Counted from the stretch's first letter, positions 35,531 through 43,690 are shown. The stretch is DNA of 51,762 nucleotides from Prochlorothrix hollandica PCC 9006 = CALU 1027 (GCF_000332315.1 NZ_KB235939.1:313028-364789); one strand, 5' to 3'. Notes: generated by a model from the sequence alone, not told the origin. Made by a program: numbers and translations.

Positions 35531-36813
35531 TAGCTTCCTCCTCTTGACTGTTTCGCATCTGTTGATAAATCTGTAGCTGTTCGAGTAATACGATTCGGAT
35601 CTTTACCTTGCCATGAAATTTCACCCATCTGAATGCCAAATTCCTGTTGCAAGGCGGTATGCATTTCGGTTAGTACTGCTTCTGCTTCATCGCAAATTGC
35701 TACTGGACTACCATCTGCAATGGATGAAACGGTGTTTTTGGAGTAGCCATCGACATCGTACCAAACTTGCCCTTCTACAGGGACGTTAACACTAATTGCT
35801 CGACCTGCTGCGGTAGCCGTGAAAACTTTAGCTGTGGAGGGGTGTCCTTTGTGTTCATCCTCAATGGAGAGGACTGCAAAACCCATATCTTGCAAGGTAG
35901 CAACAATAGATTGGGTAATATAGTCACGCTTATCTGCTTTTAGCTGGGCGATGTTTGCCTCTTCAATTATTTGCTTTTCTTGTGCTTGGATTTTTGCCAA
36001 GATCTGGCTTGGTTGATCAAACTGTTCCGAGGCAATGGCTTGCTGGGCTTGTTTCAGTTGATTTTCAAGTTGTGCCATTGTGTGAGAATGCCAAAGCATA
36101 ACTATAGGATCAGCTTTAAGACCTGTCACTAGATCTTGAATTTGTCCAACTATCTGCTCTGCTTCGGCTTTGCGTTTTTCCCACTCGGCTCGGCGTTGAC
36201 TAACTGCCTGAGTGTGTTGTTTGACCACTGTACTTGCATGGTTGATGGGAGCTTGCACAGTTTGAGGACTTCCTGAAGCCAAGGCTGATCGTACAGCACC
36301 CAAAGCCTCCTGGACTGAACTTTGACCTGTAGCATCAAATTTACTGGCATCACTTGCGGGAATACGTCCTACTCCTCGTTCTAGTTCTTCAAGTTCAAAT
36401 TGCAGTCGCTCAATTTCTGCTTTGCGCTTTTTCTCTTCATCATCGCGCCGTTTGCGGGTAACAGCTTTGTCGCAATCCTGCAAAATCTGGTTGAGTTCAG
36501 TTGCCACATTTTGCAGTCGTGATTCATCTTGAGCTTGACAAATGGTATTAATTTGATTTTGGCAACGCTGTTGTAAAGCCGTAACATCTTGGGGATACAT
36601 GGACGATTGCTGTTGCTGAATTTTACTGGCAACAGATTGCTGTTGAGAGTTAACTCTATTTCTCAAGTTTTCTAGACGTTGACGACGCTCTCGTTCTGCG
36701 GCTTCTGCTCTGAGCCTTGCTTCCTCAGCAGCTTTGCGCCGACGTTCTTCTTCTAGTTGCTGTTGTCTCTGTCGCTCTAACTCTGCTGGTGAATATTTGG
36801 GTGTGCCACTCAT
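35530..36813 (-). CDS. Coiled-coil protein of the Hsp70/AAA+ operon (427 aa)
   Basis: Residues 1-60 are a highly charged helix (RQQQLEEERRRKAAEEA), and coiled coil continues in stretches to about 310. A compact C-terminal domain (about 315-405; DYITQSIVATLQDMGFAVLS, VNVPVEGQVWYDVDGY) is mixed alpha/beta and unrecognised. It may be a scaffold or adaptor linking the AAA+ ring to the Hsp70. Its stop and the next gene's start are adjacent, so the two are translationally linked. Confidence 0.75.
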   Translation of the reverse strand: MSGTPKYSPAELERQRQQQLEEERRRKAAEEARLRAEAAERERRQRLENLRNRVNSQQQSVASKIQQQQSSMYPQDVTALQQRCQNQINTICQAQDESRLQNVATELNQILQDCDKAVTRKRRDDEEKKRKAEIERLQFELEELERGVGRIPASDASKFDATGQSSVQEALGAVRSALASGSPQTVQAPINHASTVVKQHTQAVSQRRAEWEKRKAEAEQIVGQIQDLVTGLKADPIVMLWHSHTMAQLENQLKQAQQAIASEQFDQPSQILAKIQAQEKQIIEEANIAQLKADKRDYITQSIVATLQDMGFAVLSIEDEHKGHPSTAKVFTATAAGRAISVNVPVEGQVWYDVDGYSKNTVSSIADGSPVAICDEAEAVLTEMHTALQQEFGIQMGEISWQGKDPNRITRTATDLSTDAKQSRGGS

Positions 36814-36836
36814 AGTTTCCTCCTTACTTTAAGTAG

Positions 36837-37472
36837 TTATTGTGGGTTAACAATTACGGAGCGCTGAGACATTTGAGATTCAAATTCTCGTCGAAAATTT
36901 GGCTGGGCGGGAACTCCTGAAAAACCAACTTCTCCAGTCTCATTCAAGAAAAATTCTAGCCCTGCTGATCGATCACTTTGAGATTGTAAGAAATCTCGAT
37001 ATCGATCGCTTAAGAGCAACAGCCTTTGATTGTTAGAACCCCTCCAGAGTAAATCATCTTGTAGGTTTTCTTGGTACATACCTTCAACTAAAAGATCGAT
37101 TTTTGTTAATAAAAGTTTTTGGGCAATATCACCTTGAGATTTCAAGTATTCAATACGATAGCCTGTGTAGCACATAACACCAAGATCTCTAACTTCTCTA
37201 ATTTGATCAATTAAAGTAGATAAAGCTTCGGCTTGCAACATGGGTTCGCCGCCCGACAAAGTAACGCCCTCAATATTGGATTGACTGAGTACCCAAGCGA
37301 CAAGCTCAGAAATATCCACCTCTTCGCCAGAATCTCGATCCCATGATTCGGGTACGATGCAGCCCTTGCAACCAAAATCGCAGCCTTGCACCCAGATAAC
37401 TGCTCTGGCATAGGGACCAAGTACTTTAACTGGAGAACGACGTTCGAAAACCCTGAGCTTACTGGGCTTCAT
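36837..37472 (-). CDS. Radical SAM protein, activase-like (211 aa)
   Basis: Radical SAM enzymes bind a 4Fe-4S cluster through CxxxCxxC and cleave S-adenosylmethionine to make a radical. The motif is at 31-38 (CDFGCKGC) and GGE lies at 74-76 (TLSGGEPM). Size and layout match NrdG/PflA-type activating enzymes, which install glycyl radicals. No glycyl-radical partner is in the window. The ATG at 37472 follows AGGAGGGGAAG and overlaps the upstream stop by 14 bp. Its place in a chaperone-like operon suggests it modifies a partner protein; this is inference. Confidence 0.9.
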   Translation of the reverse strand: MKPSKLRVFERRSPVKVLGPYARAVIWVQGCDFGCKGCIVPESWDRDSGEEVDISELVAWVLSQSNIEGVTLSGGEPMLQAEALSTLIDQIREVRDLGVMCYTGYRIEYLKSQGDIAQKLLLTKIDLLVEGMYQENLQDDLLWRGSNNQRLLLLSDRYRDFLQSQSDRSAGLEFFLNETGEVGFSGVPAQPNFRREFESQMSQRSVIVNPQ

Positions 37473-39339
37473 CTTCCCCTCCTGTGCTTTCCATTGGCGG
37501 CAAATCACTGGGAGGTTCTCCTTCAATATGAAAAGCAGGTAGCCAGTAATCTTGTTGTCCTGCGAGTTTATACCACCTGTTGTCTAGTTCCTGGTTCGGG
37601 GAAATTGTCTCTTTCCAAGGTTCACCAAAAATCCATCCCTCAAAATCTAGTTCTGCGTTATAGCTTGCCTGTAAACCAGCTTTAGCTTCTTTCCGGGGAG
37701 AATAACGAAACGCTAGTCCTGCTCTGCACGTTACTTTGCCCTTGAAAGTCCCGAAAGATTTTTCTGGTTCGCTAGGTGCTGGATTTTCACCACTTGATTC
37801 TGAATGGTCTTCAGACCCTGAAGATAAAGGTGAAGGTGATTCGCTTTGTCCGGAGGGTAACTCAGATGTATTTTCAGTTTCTTCGACTTTGGAAGCATCA
37901 CCTCCGGGATGTTGAGGTTCCTGTGTCCCACCTTCTGGAATCTGTGGGTTGTCGAGTTGAGGATCTGAACCTTGCGGTTCGGTTGGTGACGTAGGCTCAG
38001 GCTCATGGGTCATAACATCAGCCTTGACCAATATAGTCCCCTTAATGCGATAGCCAGCACAAATGGTCATCTTAATTAGACCTTGATGATCATCTCTTGT
38101 GTCGTGGGCATTGTCGTCAAAGGTAGTTCCATTCTCTGGGATAAACAATTCTCCTGAGTTGGTATCATTTACAATATCTCGAACAATCTTTAAGCCTTTT
38201 CTAACAAATTCTTTGATTTCAGGTAAGGCTTCGTCTGTTGTTTCGAGGTTGGCAATTGATTTCAAGTCTTGAGCAATACGTTGAGTTGTTTCCTCAACAT
38301 ACTGCTCAATTGCTTCATCGGAGTGGTCTACACCCTTAGCACGAAGTAACTCAACTTGGACTTTCTCTTGAATTTCTTGGAAGATAGCTGGTGTAGGACT
38401 AAAATCCTTGATATCTGAGAGTGCATCCATAATCAGATGCAACTCAGTATCAACTTCAGTTTTATCTTGAGCAAAATAAGCCATGCCATCACCAAAAACT
38501 CGCCGAGATAAGATCGACTTAATGGTAAAGAATTCTTCGGACTTGAAATCACTGCTAGCTTTAGATTTGAAGCCTTGAGACTTCCAACCATTCAACACTA
38601 TAGAACTTACTTCATGAAGTGTTGGTTTGATGTGGGAAAATTCACTTTTGAGTTGATCGGAACGAGATCCGCCTCCACCAAGTTCAGAGTGGGTGTTAAG
38701 ACCCCGTAAGCGCATTGTCGCCAAAGAAAGTTTTTGTTCTGTTTCCTGAAGTTCTTGCTCAATCTCTTGAACCCGCCGATCTGAATTCTGCTTTAATTTT
38801 TCCAGCTTGTCCTTATCCGTTTTCAATAGATCAATATGGTTTGCCAATTCGTCCAATGTACGAAACCGAGGAAACAGGTGATCCCAGCTTGCCGAGATTT
38901 TTCTATATTCATCGGCATCCTTATAAGATGTGGCATATTGACTGTTTCGGTTTCTCTCGTTAGTTAGCTCAGAAGAAAGGCGGTGATTATCATCACGCAA
39001 GTTCCGTAGTTCGGTGTTAGCTCTAGATTCAGAAAGTTGGATGACTTGATCTTCTAGGTGTTGCTTGGCAGATTTAAGATCACTATTTTCTGACAATAGC
39101 CGTTGACATTCTTCCTTAAGTTGCTCTTCACTAAGGTTGGAGATGTCTTGAGTCTTTGACTCTTCAGGAAATAGAGAGAGAAATTTTTTCAGAAAAACTA
39201 CAGTACCTGCTTTTCCGTAACTTTCAACCAACGGATCTAATATGTCTCTTCGTTCAGAATTAAATCGGAGAGTGTGAATAGGGCTGTAGAGTTGATACTC
39301 ACATCTAAATACAATTTCAAATTCAAATCGGTGCGCCAT
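37459..39339 (-). CDS. Coiled-coil protein with GrpE-head-like and SH3-like regions (626 aa)
   Basis: The N-terminal 50 residues are unassigned. Coiled coil runs from about 65 to 225. Residues about 335-455 look like GrpE: long helices and then a small beta region with FIPENGTTFDDNAHD, ICAGYRIKGTILVKADV, comparable to GrpE's FDP..H and GYRL...A.V pattern. A P/S/E-rich linker follows (455-540). The C-terminal 85 residues (CRAGLAFRYSP, WYKLAGQQDYWLPAF) resemble a bacterial SH3 domain. GrpE is the nucleotide-exchange factor of Hsp70, and the adjacent upstream gene encodes an Hsp70-like ATPase, which supports the reading. Remote homology; needs structure-based confirmation. Confidence 0.65.
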   Translation of the reverse strand: MAHRFEFEIVFRCEYQLYSPIHTLRFNSERRDILDPLVESYGKAGTVVFLKKFLSLFPEESKTQDISNLSEEQLKEECQRLLSENSDLKSAKQHLEDQVIQLSESRANTELRNLRDDNHRLSSELTNERNRNSQYATSYKDADEYRKISASWDHLFPRFRTLDELANHIDLLKTDKDKLEKLKQNSDRRVQEIEQELQETEQKLSLATMRLRGLNTHSELGGGGSRSDQLKSEFSHIKPTLHEVSSIVLNGWKSQGFKSKASSDFKSEEFFTIKSILSRRVFGDGMAYFAQDKTEVDTELHLIMDALSDIKDFSPTPAIFQEIQEKVQVELLRAKGVDHSDEAIEQYVEETTQRIAQDLKSIANLETTDEALPEIKEFVRKGLKIVRDIVNDTNSGELFIPENGTTFDDNAHDTRDDHQGLIKMTICAGYRIKGTILVKADVMTHEPEPTSPTEPQGSDPQLDNPQIPEGGTQEPQHPGGDASKVEETENTSELPSGQSESPSPLSSGSEDHSESSGENPAPSEPEKSFGTFKGKVTCRAGLAFRYSPRKEAKAGLQASYNAELDFEGWIFGEPWKETISPNQELDNRWYKLAGQQDYWLPAFHIEGEPPSDLPPMESTGGEDEAQ

Positions 39340-39359
39340 GATTTTTAAAGCCTCCCAAC

Positions 39360-41144
39360 TTAATAACTAGAAGAAAATCGGAATTCGCAGCGTTCTCGAT
39401 TGCCGCTTATCGGATCGATCGCATAAGCAATAATCTGTGATTGACCAAATTGCATTTCTATATTCATCGGTTTAGGTGAACCATCTGGTGATGCAAATGG
39501 AAATCTTATATCCACCTGAGAAAGCTCGGTTATCTCATCTTTTTCGAGGTTTGTGTAACGAACCTTAGGATTAATTGTTGAAAGAAACTTTACGGTAAGC
39601 TCTGTCGCATTAGGAGGAATAATATAGCTACGAGTTACAGACGCATTACTTGGAATTCGCTCACCCGTAGCGACGAATATGTCAAATCTATTTGTACAAC
39701 CATCCAGCGAAAAGTCAGTTCCAAAAATCCTACTTCTCTCTCGTGCAGATATACGTTGACCATGTTCGTGATCTAGCCGTTCATCGAAGTCCATCATAGT
39801 TTTGGTGCCATAGGTCAGCGTTGATCTCCGAGCAATCACAACTCCTGGGTTTACCCCAAAAGAAGCCGCACCTTGAAGCACCGCTGCACCCGGACGATCT
39901 GGAATGATGACCTGCTCTACTCTGTCACCAAACTCATCCCGGATTCGCTGCTTGAGTACAGGCGACTCCGCAAAGCCACCTACCAAAAAGAGAATATCGC
40001 AACGCCGATCTTCAAGGGCAGTAAATTGATTTCTGACCTTACCAATAAGTTGATCAACTACAGACTTAAAGATTGCCTCCATGTCATCATGGATCAGTCG
40101 AATAACCGTATTGTCCCCCCCCTGAACATTCGCTAATCGATCTAGAACTTCAGGGAAACTTGTTTCCAGAATCTTCTCCAAGCGGCGAGGCATTTCAATC
40201 GATGATCGCCAATTCGGAACTGCGTCATAGCTGCACTTGATATTTTCCCAGGTCTCGCTCATCAGCTTGGCATATTCCACAGGCCACTGGGTTTCAAATT
40301 CATCCATTGCCTCGGCACACAGCTTACGAGCCAGAAACTCCCGAAAATTTCGGTCTACATACTTAGAACCATGCAATCCACCTCCACAAGGCACTAACTC
40401 ATCTAATCCCTCTCCCAATCTAACTTCATGTACGGTAATATCTACCGTACCCCCGCCCGCATCAACAATCATGATGACCTTACCAGATTCCAAGGCAACT
40501 TGGTTTTGCCGCATCATTACCTGCTGACAATGCACCGCTGCCGCCTCTGGTTCCAAAACCAAAAGTAACCGTTCTGCCTCTTGTGTTCCTTCACCAATCA
40601 AGCCTGCTAACTGAGCCGCATGACGCATAATCTGCTTGCTGTCCTCCCGCCACACCGCAGGCACAGTCAAACACCAGCGAATCTCATTCTCATCTAATAA
40701 ACCTTCACCGCCCAGGGTTTCCGCGATATCACTAAGGGCGACCTCTTTAATGCGTTGAAGAAATTCAGCGATTAATTTCACTACTGGAAACTTCTTACCA
40801 TCACGCATGATAAAGGGACCATCCTGATCCCGATCCTTACCATCATGAAGTAGTGTCTTGAAATTCTCGATCAGAATATACCCCTTTTCTGAGGCTTCCT
40901 CTCGCAGTTGAGTAAACCGCTTCCTTGCAGTGTGCCCCCATGCCTCAACCGATCCATCAGGACGGAATAAAATTTCTGTTGGGGTTTTTGGGTAAAACTC
41001 ATTGGTATCAGGCCATCTGTTGCGAAAGATTGGATCTTTCGCACCCTCATCCTCAAAGAACTGATAAGCATAGCCCGATCGCGCTGTACCAAAGTCGATT
41101 GCAATAGAAATTCGATAATTTCTACCTCTAAAAGCTAAAATCAT
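39360..41144 (-). CDS. Hsp70-like ATPase (594 aa)
   Basis: Actin/Hsp70-fold ATPase: phosphate-1 loop IAIDFGTARSGYAY at 14-27, phosphate-2 MIVDAGGGTVDITVHE near 225-240, and adenosine motif LFLVGGFAESPVL near 385. The region after about 430 lacks a canonical DnaK substrate domain and lid. The pattern DFGTxxSGYA and the insert style recall HSPA12-type Hsp70s more than DnaK. It starts 42 bp after the vWA stop. Probably the ATPase core of the operon's machine, with the 626-aa protein as exchange factor. Confidence 0.92.
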   Translation of the reverse strand: MILAFRGRNYRISIAIDFGTARSGYAYQFFEDEGAKDPIFRNRWPDTNEFYPKTPTEILFRPDGSVEAWGHTARKRFTQLREEASEKGYILIENFKTLLHDGKDRDQDGPFIMRDGKKFPVVKLIAEFLQRIKEVALSDIAETLGGEGLLDENEIRWCLTVPAVWREDSKQIMRHAAQLAGLIGEGTQEAERLLLVLEPEAAAVHCQQVMMRQNQVALESGKVIMIVDAGGGTVDITVHEVRLGEGLDELVPCGGGLHGSKYVDRNFREFLARKLCAEAMDEFETQWPVEYAKLMSETWENIKCSYDAVPNWRSSIEMPRRLEKILETSFPEVLDRLANVQGGDNTVIRLIHDDMEAIFKSVVDQLIGKVRNQFTALEDRRCDILFLVGGFAESPVLKQRIRDEFGDRVEQVIIPDRPGAAVLQGAASFGVNPGVVIARRSTLTYGTKTMMDFDERLDHEHGQRISARERSRIFGTDFSLDGCTNRFDIFVATGERIPSNASVTRSYIIPPNATELTVKFLSTINPKVRYTNLEKDEITELSQVDIRFPFASPDGSPKPMNIEMQFGQSQIIAYAIDPISGNRERCEFRFSSSY

Positions 41145-41186
41145 TTTTTACTATCTCCTTTTGGGCAGCGGTTAACGTTTTAACAA

Positions 41187-41795
41187 TCAGTCATCTAGGG
41201 CAGCATTAAGCAGACCAATAACCCCAATTTCCTCTAGCTCCTCCATAGACTTGGTATCAACAATATCAAATTTAGCCTTGCCTATGAGTTCATCATCTAG
41301 ATGGGCAAGAAAGTCCGAAGCCCCCTTATCATACCCAACTTGAACAAACGATATACCGAGATCCTCGTCTTTCTCAATACTGTTAGCTGCATTGACAATG
41401 ACTTTCTCTAGTGCATCTTGATCATTGGGCTTGCCATCCGTAAAAACAATGATGATCATCGGTTTTGCTGTACCGACTCTACGCCCCTGGAACCATTCAG
41501 GAGTTAATATTGCTTGTAATGCTGCATCTGTTGCAGTATTTCCAATCGGTTCTACTTGGTCATAAATGTCTTGAATTTTGGCAGGGGTGGTGTTTTCATA
41601 TACCTTCACTTGGCTACCAAACACAACGACTGTAATCCCATCTGAGTCAAGTTTATTGGCACGGGCTGCTACAGCCTCAACGTTCTCACGGGCATAGTCC
41701 CAGCGAGATTTGCTGTTGGGGCAATCTTCAATGACCATAGAGCCAGAACGGTCTAGCAAGATAGCAATGTCATAGCTTTTAAGGCGATCGCTCAT
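41187..41795 (-). CDS. vWA-domain protein, TerY-like (202 aa)
   Basis: One von Willebrand A domain with an intact metal site (MIDAS): DRSGSM at 15-20, Thr in GNTATDAAL and Asp in VFTDGKPND. vWA proteins of this size act as binding or regulatory adaptors in bacterial conflict and tellurite-type systems. First gene of the six-gene operon, preceded by AGGAG; it begins about 220 bp after the start of its cassette. Confidence 0.92.
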   Translation of the reverse strand: MSDRLKSYDIAILLDRSGSMVIEDCPNSKSRWDYARENVEAVAARANKLDSDGITVVVFGSQVKVYENTTPAKIQDIYDQVEPIGNTATDAALQAILTPEWFQGRRVGTAKPMIIIVFTDGKPNDQDALEKVIVNAANSIEKDEDLGISFVQVGYDKGASDFLAHLDDELIGKAKFDIVDTKSMEELEEIGVIGLLNAALDD

Positions 41796-42014
41796 GAAAT
41801 TTCTCCTGACTAATCAATATTAGAGTAGCAAAAATACGAATCTAAGGAGATAAGGGTACAGTTGAGCAACGGCGATCGTTCAGTATATTCATAACCACGA
41901 AAATATGCCGTGACCCCTCTTGGTAAAAGGGCGATCACCATTTTTCCAAACTGCCTTACCAATGTTTTCAAGAATAATTCAGTAACTCACACGGAGGCTA
42001 TGCTAGCAGGTTAA
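41796..42014 (-). promoter_or_regulatory. Leader of the six-gene cassette
   Basis: From the junction G|TTAACC (42015/42014) to the vWA start. No ORF. An own promoter is possible but I cannot mark boxes with confidence; the resident Pc lies about 500 bp upstream. Confidence 0.4.
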
Positions 42015-42097
42015 CGGTTGAATTGAGCGGCAAGCGATCGCCTTTAAACTCCAACACCAAAATCCCTAATGTTGTCCGATCCAATGATGTGTCATAC
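42009..42097 (-). other. attC site of the first, ORF-less cassette (89 bp)
   Basis: Minus strand: R'' GTATGAC, spacer, L'' TTGGATCGG, central region, L' CCGCTCAA, spacer TTCAACC, R' G|TTAACC. The L arms pair imperfectly. R'' complements the cassette's own start G|TTATAC in six of seven positions. Confidence 0.65.
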
Positions 42098-42231
42098 ACC
42101 GATCGCTTAACAATTATTTATCTTTGCGATCGCCGATAACTTCCCGGAACTAAACAGCCAAGAGAACCATTTTTGCTTGCCCAATCTCGGATGAAATCAG
42201 ACAACCTTAACGGAATTTCGGTTCGGTATAA
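42015..42231 (-). other. First cassette at attI, without an ORF (217 bp)
   Basis: It is bounded by G|TTATAC (42232/42231) and G|TTAACC (42015/42014). No credible start and stop. Most of it is shared with 27146-27328. It separates Pc from the six-gene cassette and could act as leader RNA for it. Confidence 0.65.
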
Positions 42232-42300
42232 CTATTAAGTAGGAAGCACTTAACAGTCTAAACTGTCACAGCTTAATTAAGCTGTGACAACTTGCTTAGA
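42226..42300 (-). other. attI-like integration site
   Basis: The minus strand ends tgcttcctacttaatag|TTATAC. A second core-like GTTAAGT lies 16 bp upstream (42248-42254). Upstream of the core, a 24-bp perfect palindrome (42265-42288) occupies the region between the sites and Pc. By position, the first junction after intI, this is attI; exact limits are not determined. Confidence 0.68.
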
Positions 42301-42312
42301 AACTCTCGCACA

Positions 42313-42341
42313 AATATATCACTAGATAATCGCGGTGCCAA
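42313..42341 (-). promoter_or_regulatory. Pc-like cassette promoter
   Basis: The minus strand has TTGGCA (42336-42341), exactly 17 nt, then TATATT (42313-42318), pointing into the array. The same arrangement (TTGACA-17-TACCTT) recurs in the six modules. Position and direction fit an integron Pc. Confidence 0.65.
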
Positions 42342-42384
42342 GTGCTGCGAAGGGCAGAGTTACAAAAGTTTACAAAGTCTAACA

Positions 42385-42398
42385 AGTACCTATATACT
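42385..42398 (+). promoter_or_regulatory. LexA-box-like sequence upstream of intI
   Basis: AGTACCTATATACT matches the cyanobacterial LexA consensus RGTACNNNDGTWCB in all but one defined position. It lies about 150 bp before the intI start. SOS control is known for many integron integrases. Confidence 0.42.
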
Positions 42399-42546
42399 GG
42401 CTTTTTAGCTATGATATGGTCTAAATATAGGCAGCGCAACATAGGCAGCATAACGCAGGGATATCAAAAGTGAAAATCGACTGAAATTTCAGTAGAGCAG
42501 GGCTTACAGTGCTAGGCTAGCAGGAGTGTTATACGGTAAAATCTGA

Positions 42547-43527
42547 ATGGAGCCATTACTGTCCACCTCTGCTCAACAAAAACTGCTGGATCAAGTGCGC
42601 GATGTGATTCGGCTCAAACGCTACAGCCACAAAACCGAACAAAGTTATGTGGCTTGGGTTCAGCGTTACATTCTGTTCCACAACAAACGCCAGCCCCAGG
42701 AAATGGGAACCGAAGAAGTTGAAGCCTTCCTCACCCACCTGGCCGTGACCGAAAACGTTGCCGCCTCCACCCAAAACCAAGCCCGCAGTGCCTTAATCTT
42801 TCTCTATCGCCATGTTTTGCAGCAACCCTTAACCGAAAACATTGAAGCCATTCGAGCCAAGCGCTCTAAAGATTTACCCACCGTCCTGACCATAGCCGAA
42901 GTCAAGGCCGTACTGGGAGCCATGACCGGAACACCTCAGTTGATAGCAGAACTGCTGTATGGAACGGGGATGCGCTTGAATGAAGGTCTCCAGATCCGCG
43001 TCAAGGATGTGGATTTTGGTCAGCAGCAAATTACTGTGCGAGATGCCCAGGGGAACCAGGATCGGGTAACTGTCTTACCCCAGCGCATTGTTGAACGACT
43101 CCAAGCCCATTTGGTCTTGATCAAGCATCAGCACCAACAAGATTTAGATCAGGGCTACGGTCAGGTTTATTTGCCCTATGCCTTGGAGCGAAAATATGCC
43201 AACGCCGATCGAGATTGGATTTGGCAATATGTTTTTACCGCCAGCAATCGCTCTGAGGATCCCCAAAGCGGTATCGTTCACCGTCATCACCTTGACCCCA
43301 GCATTATTCAAAAAGCCATCAAAGTCGCCGTTCGCCAAGTTGGTATTGCCAAGAAAGCAAGCTGCCATACCCTACGCCACAGCTTTGCCACCCATCTTTT
43401 GGAAAATGGCTACGATATTCGCACGGTTCAAGAACTACTGGGCCATAAGGATGTGAAAACCACCATGGTTTATACCCATGTTGTCAATCGTAATGGATTG
43501 GGAGTGCGCAGCCCTCTTGACCTTTGA
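42547..43527 (+). CDS. Integron integrase IntI (326 aa)
   Basis: A tyrosine recombinase with all catalytic residues visible: Arg in [20 protein letters not shown], the GH of [10 protein letters not shown] and the Tyr in MVYTHV. It carries the extra insert that defines IntI among tyrosine recombinases ([19 protein letters not shown], then DWIWQYVF), before the HRHHLDPS segment. N-terminal SAM-like domain at about 10-95. Length matches the family. IntI recombines attI with folded single-stranded attC hairpins. It reads away from the array, the standard arrangement. Appears intact. Confidence 0.97.
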   Translation: MEPLLSTSAQQKLLDQVRDVIRLKRYSHKTEQSYVAWVQRYILFHNKRQPQEMGTEEVEAFLTHLAVTENVAASTQNQARSALIFLYRHVLQQPLTENIEAIRAKRSKDLPTVLTIAEVKAVLGAMTGTPQLIAELLYGTGMRLNEGLQIRVKDVDFGQQQITVRDAQGNQDRVTVLPQRIVERLQAHLVLIKHQHQQDLDQGYGQVYLPYALERKYANADRDWIWQYVFTASNRSEDPQSGIVHRHHLDPSIIQKAIKVAVRQVGIAKKASCHTLRHSFATHLLENGYDIRTVQELLGHKDVKTTMVYTHVVNRNGLGVRSPLDL

Positions 43528-43546
43528 CACGGATTGACTGGGTTTG

Positions 43547-43615
43547 CCCCTTAAAGCGGGACAACATAAACGGGATAGTGGGGGACTCCGCGCTCCACTG
43601 TTCCGGTTTAAGGTA
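43547..43615. repeat. Repeat family E, copy 2
   Basis: A hairpin element (ttaaagcgggac ... gttccggtttaa) related to 3337-3403, located 20 bp after the intI stop, where it may also act as a terminator-like structure. Confidence 0.7.
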
Positions 43616-43690
43616 AAACTCAGATTTAGGATTAGGCTTGACCAGTAAGGTGGGCGTTGACTGGGATCGATCGCACAGGGAACGGGCATT

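Larger units (their letters stand above)
22989..43527. mobile_element. Chromosomal integron: intI, attI and about 19 kb of cassettes
   Basis: The integrase lies at the right end on the plus strand. All supportable genes from 23219 to 41795 lie on the minus strand, reading away from attI as expected for cassettes. Junctions of the form G|TTRRRY (some degenerate) occur on the minus strand at 42232/42231, 42015/42014, 33453/33452, 33117/33116, 32071/32070, 28389/28388, 27329/27328, 26782/26781 and 25805/25804. Typical attC sites precede three of these. Cassette contents are dominated by toxin-antitoxin-like pairs and conflict-type ATPases. The distal end (22989-24071) is degraded. Confidence 0.88.
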
